This document shows positions 1 through 5,166 of a stretch of 5,166 bases of DNA, piece after piece. Positions within the stretch are counted from its first letter, which is position 1. Every line of letters begins with the position of its first letter. Both the position numbers and the translations under genes were made by a program. The notes under the pieces were generated by a model. It saw only the letters and a list, made by a program, of their open reading frames with translations, was not told the origin of the DNA and did no database searches. Location: NCBI GenBank assembly GCA_030729445.1, contig JANQXJ010000107.1:1-5166 (forward strand), in the 5' to 3' direction. Origin of the DNA: Limnohabitans sp. GTDB lineage: Bacteria > Pseudomonadota > Gammaproteobacteria > Burkholderiales > Burkholderiaceae_C.

Positions 1-297
1 CGCGTTGCGCAGGTCGGCGGTGATGCGCTCACCCAGCCAGCTCACGGTGTAGTAACGCCCTGCCGAAAACACCGCCAAAGCCGCCGCCACACCAAACAGC
101 TGCAAGAAGTTGCCCGACAACTGTTCGGCTGGAGCGCCACTGGCCAGGCCTTGGTCAATCAGCTGGCGCAGTACCCACGGGAAAGCCAGCGTGGTGCCCG
201 CGGCCAGCAAAAGGAACAAGGCCGCCACACCCAAGGCCACACGGTAGGGCTTGAAAAAAGGGGCCAGGCCCGAGAGCGATTTGGGAGATGCAGCCAT
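1..297 (-). CDS. ABC exporter (fused permease/ATPase type), N-terminal fragment
   Basis: This is the first 99 residues of a protein that continues past the left edge. Two hydrophobic segments are visible, about residues 19-42 and 64-86, followed by RYYTVSWLGERITADLRNA (residues 81-99). That stretch matches the conserved end of the second helix and the first cytoplasmic loop of type I ABC exporter membrane domains of the MsbA/multidrug type, where a G-E-R-x-x-x-D-L-R signature is usual. Family members are normally about 580-600 residues, with the ATPase domain at the C-terminus; that half lies outside the window, so substrate and nucleotide-binding motifs cannot be judged. The ATG at 297 is the first possible start, because an in-frame TGA lies three codons upstream. 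No clear Shine-Dalgarno sequence precedes it. The family call is good; the transported substrate (lipid, drug or peptide) is unknown. Confidence 0.8.
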   Translation of the reverse strand, partial: MAASPKSLSGLAPFFKPYRVALGVAALFLLLAAGTTLAFPWVLRQLIDQGLASGAPAEQLSGNFLQLFGVAAALAVFSAGRYYTVSWLGERITADLRNA

Positions 298-318
298 GAA
301 CGATCAAAAAATCAGGAC

Positions 319-349
319 AAAAACAGAAAAGCTTGTGAGCCCGTCAAGC
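319..349 (-). terminator. Possible intrinsic terminator of the TSUP-MDR operon
   Basis: Read on the minus strand, GCTTG (349-345) and CAAGC (335-331) form a perfect 5-bp stem around a 9-base loop, followed at once by TTTTCTGTTTTT (330-319). It lies about 85 bases past the stop of the oxidoreductase gene and before the ABC gene. The stem is short, so this is a moderate call. The rest of 298-433 shows no gene and no convincing promoter for the ABC gene. Confidence 0.4.
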
Positions 350-433
350 ATAACGGCAAACCAGCGGCTTCCCGTGTGCTGAACGAAGTCAAGTCGCGCG
401 GGCTTGCCGGATGAACTTTTGGCCGTGCCCGTC

Positions 434-1420
434 TCAGAGCTCGATCACCACATTGCCCACGGTCTGCCCCGCTTCCACCATGTGGTGGGCCTTGGCCACT
501 TGGTCCAGCGGGTAGCGTGCCCCAATGCTGTGTTGTAACTGCCCGGCAGCCAGCATGCCCGACAAACGCGCCACAGCGGTCTGGCGGTCAGCGGGTGTCA
601 GGTCGTAGACCAAAAAGAACTTCACGCCCATGGACTGGAACAGCCAGGGCCGAAACGGCAGGGGCACTTCCAGCGCATTGGAGCCGTAACACACCACCTG
701 GCCATGCGGGGCCAAAGCGCCTTCCGAGGCCCAGCCCGCGGTGGTTGAGAAGTCCATGTCGATGATCACATCCGCACCGCGCCCGTGCGTGAGCGCCTTG
801 ACGCGCTGGGGCACCGATTCAGATTTATAAAAAACAGCGTCTTGCATGCCTGCCGCTTGGGCGTGCGCGGCTTTGGCCTCAGAGCCCACGGTGCCGATCA
901 CCCGGCCACCGGCCTGGGTCACCATTTGCGTGATGTAGTGGCCCACGGCCGACGAGGCCCCGGTGACCAAGACGTTTTGACCGCGCAAATCACCGCCCAA
1001 GCGTTCGGCCAGGATGACCGCCTGCACGGCCGTCAACCCCGGAATGCCCATGCAGGCACCGGCTGCAAAGTCGGTCCCCTCGGGCAGCCCCACGGCCTGC
1101 GTGGCAGGCAAGGCAATGAACTGGGCGCAGGTGCCCATGGGGCGCTGCCACTGCCCGTTCCACACCCACACCCGCTCACCCACGCGCGAAGCAGGCACGC
1201 CCTCGCCCACCGCTTCGATCACGCCCGCGCCGTCGCTGTGCGGCACGATCAATGGGTCTGACAGGGGTCGAGCGCGGCGCGACTTGACGTCGGAGGGGTT
1301 CACACCCGAGGTAGCCAGGCGCACCAGCACCTCACCAGGCCAGGGGCTGGGTGTGGGCAAGTCGCCCACTTGCATCACGTCTTGGGCTTCGCCGTTGCGG
1401 CTGTACCAGGCTGCTTTCAT
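434..1420 (-). CDS. Zinc-free MDR-superfamily oxidoreductase, NADPH:quinone reductase-like
   Basis: The product is 328 residues, a normal length for quinone oxidoreductase/zeta-crystallin-like members of the medium-chain dehydrogenase/reductase superfamily. The N-terminal GroES-like domain carries SGVNPSDVKSR (38-48) and PHSDGAG (60-66). The positions that bind catalytic zinc in alcohol dehydrogenases are not cysteines here, as expected for the zinc-free branch. The Rossmann domain begins with VLVTGASSAVG (150-160), a variant of the AxxGxxG dinucleotide-binding loop, followed by a strand-helix-strand to about 180. The likely role is cytosolic NAD(P)H-dependent reduction of a quinone or an activated enone; the actual substrate cannot be read. 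The start at 1420 is preferred over an in-frame ATG at 1462 because it has AAGGAG seven bases upstream and MKAAWY is a typical family N-terminus, whereas 1462 lies inside the preceding gene. It is the second gene of an operon with the TSUP transporter. Confidence 0.9.
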   Translation of the reverse strand: MKAAWYSRNGEAQDVMQVGDLPTPSPWPGEVLVRLATSGVNPSDVKSRRARPLSDPLIVPHSDGAGVIEAVGEGVPASRVGERVWVWNGQWQRPMGTCAQFIALPATQAVGLPEGTDFAAGACMGIPGLTAVQAVILAERLGGDLRGQNVLVTGASSAVGHYITQMVTQAGGRVIGTVGSEAKAAHAQAAGMQDAVFYKSESVPQRVKALTHGRGADVIIDMDFSTTAGWASEGALAPHGQVVCYGSNALEVPLPFRPWLFQSMGVKFFLVYDLTPADRQTAVARLSGMLAAGQLQHSIGARYPLDQVAKAHHMVEAGQTVGNVVIEL

Positions 1421-1427
1421 GAGAGGT

Positions 1428-1433
1428 CTCCTT
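1428..1433 (-). promoter_or_regulatory. Shine-Dalgarno site of the MDR oxidoreductase
   Basis: AAGGAG on the minus strand, seven bases before the ATG at 1420, inside the 31-base gap after the transporter stop. It decides the start codon in favour of 1420 over the in-frame ATG at 1462. Confidence 0.8.
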
Positions 1434-1451
1434 AAAGTGTCAAAAGTTCGT

Positions 1452-2207
1452 TCAGCGCACACCGTCCCACAAGAGCTTGCACCCGGTGAGGAACATGCCC
1501 AAACGGATCAGGCGGTAAAACAAATCGGGCCGAATGCGGCGGGCCATGCGCACACCGATCCAAACGCCAATGGGGGCCAACGGCAACAGCACCAAAGAGG
1601 TGGCCAGGTTGCGCCAATCGAGCAGGCCCAGCCAGGCGTAAGGCAGCCACTTGGCCATGTTGATGAAGAAAAACAAATACGCCAGCGTGCCTGTGAACAG
1701 GATGGGCTTGAGCTTCAGGCGCATCACATAAGCGTTGACCGGGGGGCCGCCCGCGTGTGCGATGAAACTGGTGAAACCCGAAGTGATGAGCAGCAAACCA
1801 CCCAACCAGCGCGGCGGCGGAGGGCCATCGGGGTCGGGTTTAAAAAGCATTTGTTGCGCCAGAAACAGCAAGGTGAACGCCCCAACGATGGCCGCCACCA
1901 GCTTGGCATCCAGCAGTTTGAACAACAACGCCCCGAGCACTATGCCCACCATGGCAAAAGGCACCATGAAACGCAGCAAGGGCTTGTCCACATCGTTGCG
2001 AAAGGCCGCCATGCCCAGCAGGTCCATCACCAGCAAAACGGGCATCAAAATCGCGGCAGCTTGTGGCACGGTGACGGCCAAGGCCATCATCGGCACCGCC
2101 AATGAACCGAACCCTGCACCAAAGCCGCTTTTGCTCAAACCCAGCAGCAGCACCGCCGGTATGGCAATCACATAAAAAAAGGGGTCGGTGATGAGCGGGA
2201 AATTCAT
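1452..2207 (-). CDS. TauE/SafE (TSUP) family inner-membrane transporter
   Basis: This is a 251-residue, strongly hydrophobic protein of typical TSUP length. It shows the two half-repeats of the family. The first carries GLSKSGFGAGFGSLAVPMMA (23-42), and the second carries TSGFTSFIAHAGGPPVNAYV (142-161), the latter close to the usual G-F-x-S-x-x-x-H-x-G-G-P-P motif. About seven to eight membrane segments can be traced: near 10-28, 32-48, 51-67, 78-98, 102-122, 135-152, 168-188 and 203-220, with a final hydrophobic stretch near 232-247. Characterised relatives export sulfite, sulfoacetate or other small organosulfur anions, but the family is broad and substrates cannot be inferred from sequence alone. 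The ATG at 2207 is the first in-frame ATG after an upstream stop; its ribosome site is weak. The downstream oxidoreductase starts 31 bases after the stop and is almost certainly cotranscribed. Confidence 0.9.
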   Translation of the reverse strand: MNFPLITDPFFYVIAIPAVLLLGLSKSGFGAGFGSLAVPMMALAVTVPQAAAILMPVLLVMDLLGMAAFRNDVDKPLLRFMVPFAMVGIVLGALLFKLLDAKLVAAIVGAFTLLFLAQQMLFKPDPDGPPPPRWLGGLLLITSGFTSFIAHAGGPPVNAYVMRLKLKPILFTGTLAYLFFFINMAKWLPYAWLGLLDWRNLATSLVLLPLAPIGVWIGVRMARRIRPDLFYRLIRLGMFLTGCKLLWDGVR

Positions 2208-2278
2208 GGACAGGCGGTGTGTCGAGCCATCTTAACGGCCCACAGTGCCGCGCCCTGTCGCGCAGTTTGACGGCCGAT

Positions 2279-2300
2279 GGCCCGAATGCCATGTCGGGCC
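2279..2300. repeat. Perfect inverted repeat in divergent intergenic region
   Basis: GGCCCGA (2279-2285) and TCGGGCC (2294-2300) are perfect 7-bp inverted arms around the 8-base spacer ATGCCATG. It lies 72 bases before the transporter start on one side and 110 bases before the DUF2237 start on the other. No T-tract follows on either strand, so it is not a standard terminator. It could be an operator or an mRNA hairpin. No other structure in 2208-2409 stood out, and neither flanking gene has a convincing sigma-70 promoter that I could pick by eye. Confidence 0.5.
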
Positions 2301-2409
2301 CCGGGATTGAAAGACCCTGCACCCTGTGAAGCTTTTAGCCTGCGTGACAGGCCCCTTACGGTGACGCACACACAATACGCCTCCCATCATCTCTTGCTCT
2401 TGGACACCC

Positions 2410-2784
2410 ATGACTCGCTCCGGTTTGAACGTTCTCGGTGGCGAATTGATCCCCTGCTCTTACGACCCGCTCACGGGTTTTTTCAGGGACGGCTGCTGCA
2501 ACACCAGCGATGAAGACGCAGGCACCCATGTGATCTGCGCCAAAGTCACGCAGGCTTTTCTGGATTTTTCGCTCTCACGGGGCAACGATCTGGTCACGCC
2601 CAGACCCGAGCATCGCTTTGCGGGCCTGAAGGCGGGTGACCGATGGTGCCTGTGTGCGCTGCGCTGGCTCGAAGCCTTTCAGGCCGGGGTGGCCCCGCAT
2701 GTGGTGCTGGAGTGCACTCACCAAAAAGCCTTGGCTTATGTGACTTTGGAGCAATTGCGCGAGTTCGCTTGGGCCCCGCACTGA
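2410..2784 (+). CDS. DUF2237 family protein
   Basis: This is a 124-residue soluble protein that matches the DUF2237 family almost end to end. The N-terminus reads NVLGGELIPCSYDPLTGFFR (7-26), followed by DGCCNT (27-32), then SRGNDLVTPRPEHRF (56-70), AGLKAGDRWCLCALRWLEA (71-89) and a C-terminal block APHVVLECTHQKALAYV (95-111). Seven cysteines occur at 16, 29, 30, 43, 80, 82 and 102. The first six sit in the conserved blocks, which suggests metal binding or redox function, though no biochemical role is established for the family to my knowledge. There is no signal peptide, so it is probably cytosolic. The start at 2410 fits the usual short leader before NVLGG; only a weak GGA (2402-2404) precedes it. 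It is transcribed away from the transporter operon and converges on the Rrf2 gene with an 11-base gap. Confidence 0.9.
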   Translation: MTRSGLNVLGGELIPCSYDPLTGFFRDGCCNTSDEDAGTHVICAKVTQAFLDFSLSRGNDLVTPRPEHRFAGLKAGDRWCLCALRWLEAFQAGVAPHVVLECTHQKALAYVTLEQLREFAWAPH

Positions 2785-2790
2785 GGGCCC
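2771..2790. repeat. GGGCCC pair able to form a short hairpin at convergent gene ends
   Basis: Two copies of the self-complementary hexamer GGGCCC (2771-2776 and 2785-2790) flank the end of the DUF2237 gene, with an 8-base loop containing its stop codon. The 6-bp all-GC stem could mark transcript ends on both strands, but neither side has a following T-run, so I do not call it an intrinsic terminator. Confidence 0.3.
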
Positions 2791-2795
2791 CAGGT

Positions 2796-3290
2796 TCACA
2801 TCATCATGCTGAGCTGGAACACCGAGTTCGGTGCGCGTGGCATAACCGGTGGCGGCAAGGGCTTGAGACGGAACTGACCCAACATGGAAGAGACACGGGC
2901 ATCGCGTGGCATGAAGGGCACAGCGACATCGGACAAGGTTTGAGCTTGCAACAACGATTGCATGTTGCTCTGGATATCGCTCTCCAGCGCCTTCATGGGG
3001 TGATCGCCTTCGGGGTAGAGCGCGTCAAAGCTGTGCACTTCTTCGAAGTGCTGAACCACGTCCCACAGACTGATGTCCTCGGGATTGCCCCGGATCTGGT
3101 AGCCGCCGCCCGGGCCGCGGTGCGCACGGATCAGGCCCGCCTCGCGAAGCTCTTTCAGGATCGATTCGGTGTACGAAGACGACAAGTTCAGGCCGTGGGC
3201 GATCTCTTCGGTGGTCACAGGCTTGACCACTGCACGCGAAGTGATGAACACAGCGATGTCAAGGGCTTTGACGGTTTTCTTCTGGATCAT
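2796..3290 (-). CDS. Rrf2 family transcriptional regulator, cysteine-free
   Basis: The product is 164 residues, normal for Rrf2 proteins. A winged helix-turn-helix fills residues 1-65: TTEEIAHGLNLSSSYTESIL (26-45) holds the helix-turn-helix, and LREAGLIRAHRGPGGGYQI (48-66) is the recognition-helix end and wing, with the hallmark RGPGGGY at 58-64. A dimerisation helix probably spans 98-118. In IscR, NsrR and RirA the region around 90-105 carries three cysteines for an Fe-S cluster; here the whole protein has no cysteine, so Fe-S sensing by the usual ligands is excluded. The C-terminal tail (141-164) is proline- and methionine-rich. The start at 3290 has GGAG seven bases upstream. It is divergent from the unknown-protein/photolyase operon, and its promoter contains a dyad suited to autoregulation. 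Its effector is unknown. Confidence 0.9.
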   Translation of the reverse strand: MIQKKTVKALDIAVFITSRAVVKPVTTEEIAHGLNLSSSYTESILKELREAGLIRAHRGPGGGYQIRGNPEDISLWDVVQHFEEVHSFDALYPEGDHPMKALESDIQSNMQSLLQAQTLSDVAVPFMPRDARVSSMLGQFRLKPLPPPVMPRAPNSVFQLSMMM

Positions 3291-3296
3291 GGCGTT

Positions 3297-3302
3297 CTCC
3301 GT
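3297..3302 (-). promoter_or_regulatory. Shine-Dalgarno site of the Rrf2 gene
   Basis: ACGGAG on the minus strand, six bases before the ATG at 3290. It supports this start; the implied 5' leader from the promoter at 3315-3342 is only about 17 bases. Confidence 0.6.
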
Positions 3303-3314
3303 TAACGATGAGAT

Positions 3315-3342
3315 ATTCTATGACTATGCAGTCACAAAACAA
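3315..3342 (-). promoter_or_regulatory. Probable sigma-70 promoter of the Rrf2 gene
   Basis: On the minus strand a -10 TAGAAT (3320-3315, five of six to consensus) lies 16 bases after a weaker -35 TTGTTT (3342-3337, three of six). Transcription would begin near 3307. The TGACT/AGTCA dyad fills the spacer, a standard position for a repressor operator. Confidence 0.5.
3321..3334. promoter_or_regulatory. Candidate Rrf2 operator, TGACT-N4-AGTCA dyad
   Basis: TGACTATGCAGTCA has perfect 5-bp inverted arms around four bases. It lies between the -35 and -10 of the Rrf2 promoter and just upstream of the possible rightward -10. GACT/AGTC arms also occur in the published type 1 IscR site, but that site has a five-base centre, so the likeness is partial. 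The assignment to this regulator is inference from position and symmetry. Confidence 0.4.
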
Positions 3343-3344
3343 CC

Positions 3345-3350
3345 TTTAAT
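3345..3350 (+). promoter_or_regulatory. Possible -10 element of the unknown-protein/photolyase operon
   Basis: TTTAAT on the plus strand (five of six to consensus) lies about 70 bases before the first gene of the operon. No good -35 is found at 16-18 bases upstream; the dyad at 3321-3334 covers that place. An activator-dependent promoter or another start is possible. Confidence 0.25.
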
Positions 3351-3368
3351 TTTCCAAATATCCGGAAA
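3351..3368. repeat. Inverted repeat TTTCC-N8-GGAAA near the rightward start site
   Basis: TTTCC (3351-3355) and GGAAA (3364-3368) form 5-bp inverted arms with an 8-base spacer, in an AT-rich stretch immediately after the possible -10 at 3345-3350. Its position would suit a repressor site over the transcription start. Arms this short can occur by chance. Confidence 0.25.
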
Positions 3369-3419
3369 TTCATGGATCATGGCTGAAATAGCATCCAAAA
3401 ATACGCAAGGCCAAGCCGC

Positions 3420-3983
3420 ATGAAACGCCATGTGGCCGCCTTTGTCGTGGTACTGACCACCTTGTTGGTGATCGACAGCCATGTCGACTGGGTGCGGCTG
3501 GACGGTCGGCAGCTGCTGGAGATCAACGGCCAGCGATGGGACCTGCGCGGCTGGGCGTCCGAGCAGCTGCGCCATGTGCGCCGCGATTGCGCACCCGTCA
3601 CCACTTGGCCAGCGGACAGCCCCACCGCCCGTGCCGTGCTGAGCGTGATCCAGCAGCACAGCCTGCCCGACTCCCTGAGCGCCCGTTGGCTGCAGTTGGT
3701 GCAATCGGGGGACTGGAGCGTGGCCGAGGTGGCCTTTGACACCCTCAAGCCCACGCTGGTGGTCTTGCACCTCCAGGATGGGCGTTGGCAAGTACAGGAC
3801 CAGGCGGTCTGGAGCGGCTCCACCGCCCCTTGGCACAGCGGCAACTTTGTTCGCCGCTACCTGCGCCAGCAAGCGCCTGATTTGCCCCAGGCCTTGCTCG
3901 ATTGCATCTCGGTGGACCCGGCGCGTTATGGCACCGGGCCTGGCGGACTGGGGCCAGTTCCACCCTCCGAGGGCAGGCCATGA
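3420..3983 (+). CDS. Membrane-anchored or secreted protein of unknown function, coupled to photolyase gene
   Basis: I do not recognise this 187-residue protein. MKRH is followed by a hydrophobic segment at residues 5-18 (VAAFVVVLTTLLVI) and no obvious signal-peptidase site, so it reads as an N-terminal anchor or a signal peptide with a periplasmic remainder. The rest is soluble, rich in Trp, Leu and Gln, with only two cysteines (57 and 162) that could pair in the periplasm. A Gly/Pro-rich tail occupies 171-187. The ATG at 3420 has AAGG ten bases upstream; a nearby in-frame ATG at 3372 is closed by a stop after four codons. Its stop overlaps the photolyase start by ATGA, implying cotranscription and translational coupling. 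Coding use is supported by the strong GC bias at third positions and by this overlap. A link to the flavoprotein, for example in the same stress response, is inference only. Confidence 0.75.
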   Translation: MKRHVAAFVVVLTTLLVIDSHVDWVRLDGRQLLEINGQRWDLRGWASEQLRHVRRDCAPVTTWPADSPTARAVLSVIQQHSLPDSLSARWLQLVQSGDWSVAEVAFDTLKPTLVVLHLQDGRWQVQDQAVWSGSTAPWHSGNFVRRYLRQQAPDLPQALLDCISVDPARYGTGPGGLGPVPPSEGRP

Positions 3984-5166
3984 CTTACCGCGTGGTTTGG
4001 TTCAAACGCGACCTGCGCCTGCGGGACCATGCCGCACTGGCGCACGCTGCTGCCCAAGGACCGGTGCTGTGCCTCTACATCGTTGAGCCCGGGCTGTGGC
4101 AGCAGCCCGATGCGGCCTTGCAGCACTTTGAATTCGTGCGCGAATCTCTGTTGGAACTGCACGAGGCCTTGCGGGTGTTGGGCGGAAGTTTGCAAGTGCG
4201 CACCGGCGATGCCGTGCAGGTGCTGGCCGCCTTGCATGCACAAGCGCCCTTTGCCGAATTGGTGGCCCACGAAGAAACCGGCAATGCCTTCACCTACGAG
4301 CGCGACCTGCAGGTGGGCGCTTGGTGCCGCAGCGCAGGGGTGGGCTGGACAGAGTGGGCGCAGTTTGGGGTGGTGCGCCGCCTCAAAAGCCGCAACACCT
4401 GGCAAGCCCGCTGGGAGGCATACATGGCCGCGCCCCAAGCGGTCTTGGCCGAGCTGCAATTTTTTCAGCCCCACACCCATGCTGGCCCCGAGGGCATGAC
4501 CCCGCCCCCCGGGCTCCAGCACAACCCCGCCCAGCGCCAGCGTGGGGGTCGACGTTTGGCGCTGGACACCTTCAACAGCTTTCTGGATGCGCGAGCGCTG
4601 GCTTACCGGGGTGGCATCTCGTCTCCCTTGTCCTCGCCCGCGGCGTGTTCGCGCATTTCGACCTATCTGGCCTATGGTTGCATCAGCATGCGCGAGGTGG
4701 TGCAAGCCACCCGCGCGGCGCTGGATGCCCTGCCCCCACAAGCGAGCAGGCACAAGGCAGGCCTCATCGGTTTCATCAGCCGCTTGTATTGGCATTGCCA
4801 CTTCATCCAAAAGCTCGAAAGCGAACCCGAAATCGAGTGGCGCAACATGCACCGGGGCTACGACGGCTTGCGCGAAGACGGCTGGAACGACGCGCACTTT
4901 GCGGCCCTGACCTCGGCCCGCACCGGCTGGCCCATGGTGGACGCGTGTGTGGTCATGCTGCACGAAACCGGGTGGCTGAACTTTCGCATGCGGGCCATGC
5001 TGGTGTCGGTGGCGGCTTATCCGCTGTGGCTGGACTGGCGGCCCGTGGGGCACTGGCTGGCCACGCAGTTTCTGGATTACGAACCCGGCATCCACTGGAG
5101 CCAGCTGCAAATGCAGTCGGGCACCACCGGCATCAACACCACGCGGGTGTACAACCCCATCAAACA
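3980..5166 (+). CDS. Cryptochrome/photolyase family FAD-binding protein, 3' truncated by window
   Basis: The window holds 395 residues. The N-terminal Rossmann-like antenna domain opens with VVWFKRDLRLRDHAAL (5-20), the classic photolyase start, and extends to about 130. The helical FAD-binding domain begins near 195 and carries SPLSSPAACSRISTYLAYGCIS (215-236, the phosphate-binding T/S-x-L-S-P-Y-L-like motif), TGWPMVDACVVMLHETGWLN (315-334), FRMRAM (335-340), a WLDW (350-353) that may hold an electron-transfer Trp, and DYEPGIHWSQLQMQSGTTGI (366-385) before TRVYNPIK. Roughly 80-110 residues appear to be missing beyond the edge. The last blocks differ from the N-x-x-G-W-Q-W loop of E. coli-type class I photolyase, so this is a divergent subgroup. 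Light-driven repair of UV-damaged DNA is likely, but a photoreceptor role cannot be excluded. The start overlaps the preceding stop (ATGA). Confidence 0.9.
   Translation, partial: MTYRVVWFKRDLRLRDHAALAHAAAQGPVLCLYIVEPGLWQQPDAALQHFEFVRESLLELHEALRVLGGSLQVRTGDAVQVLAALHAQAPFAELVAHEETGNAFTYERDLQVGAWCRSAGVGWTEWAQFGVVRRLKSRNTWQARWEAYMAAPQAVLAELQFFQPHTHAGPEGMTPPPGLQHNPAQRQRGGRRLALDTFNSFLDARALAYRGGISSPLSSPAACSRISTYLAYGCISMREVVQATRAALDALPPQASRHKAGLIGFISRLYWHCHFIQKLESEPEIEWRNMHRGYDGLREDGWNDAHFAALTSARTGWPMVDACVVMLHETGWLNFRMRAMLVSVAAYPLWLDWRPVGHWLATQFLDYEPGIHWSQLQMQSGTTGINTTRVYNPIK

Noticed and set aside
342..347. TTGACG on the minus strand as a -35 element for the ABC exporter
   Set aside because: No acceptable -10 lies at 16-18 bases; that stretch is the T-rich tail of the candidate terminator.
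1421..1462. N-terminal extension of the oxidoreductase to an ATG at 1462
   Set aside because: It would overlap the transporter gene, adds 14 residues not typical of the family, and lacks the AAGGAG site that precedes the ATG at 1420.
1014..2105. Open frame of 363 codons on the plus strand across the transporter and oxidoreductase genes
   Set aside because: The product is rich in Gln, His and Arg with no domain, spans two well-supported genes and their intergenic gap on the other strand, and is a shadow frame.
2267..2272. TTGACG on the plus strand as a -35 for the DUF2237 gene
   Set aside because: The bases 16-18 downstream fall in the GC-rich inverted repeat and do not resemble a -10.
2771..2790. 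Bidirectional intrinsic terminator between the convergent DUF2237 and Rrf2 genes
   Set aside because: The 6-bp stem exists, but no run of T follows on either strand, so it is recorded only as a repeat.
3926..5110. Long open frame of 394 codons on the minus strand, antisense to the photolyase-family gene
   Set aside because: The opposite strand carries unmistakable photolyase motifs over the same range. The antisense frame is a by-product of high GC and has no recognisable domain or ribosome site.

Overview
The window looks like a chromosomal segment of a GC-rich betaproteobacterium, most likely Burkholderiales/Comamonadaceae-like. This rests on codon use (heavy GCC, CTG, GGC, CGC), compact gene packing and the protein families present; no rRNA or other taxonomic marker is visible, so the placement is inference. 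I saw no tRNA, CRISPR array, insertion sequence or long repeat, and no intergenic stretch exceeds about 200 bases.

Layout, left to right. Positions 1-297 (minus) hold the N-terminal 99 residues of a type I ABC exporter that runs off the left edge. Positions 298-433 are non-coding with a possible intrinsic terminator. A two-gene minus-strand operon follows: a TauE/SafE-family (TSUP) membrane transporter (1452-2207) and, 31 bases downstream, a zinc-free MDR-superfamily quinone-oxidoreductase-like enzyme (434-1420). A 202-base divergent intergenic region with a perfect 7-bp inverted repeat separates this operon from a plus-strand DUF2237 gene (2410-2784). That gene converges, with an 11-base gap, on a minus-strand Rrf2-family repressor gene (2796-3290).

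The 129-base region 3291-3419 is divergent. Rrf2 reads left, and a two-gene plus-strand operon reads right: a small membrane-anchored protein of unknown function (3420-3983), then a cryptochrome/photolyase-family flavoprotein (3980 to the right edge, truncated). The two overlap by ATGA, which suggests translational coupling. The intergenic region contains a good minus-strand promoter with a TGACT/AGTCA dyad between its -35 and -10, plus a second dyad near the likely start of the rightward transcript. An Rrf2 regulator without cysteines that controls itself, and possibly a light-dependent flavoprotein operon, is the most interesting hypothesis here.

Most genes belong to known families. The less explained parts are the coupled unknown protein, the cysteine-free Rrf2 protein with its candidate operators, and the non-canonical FAD-pocket loop of the photolyase-like protein.
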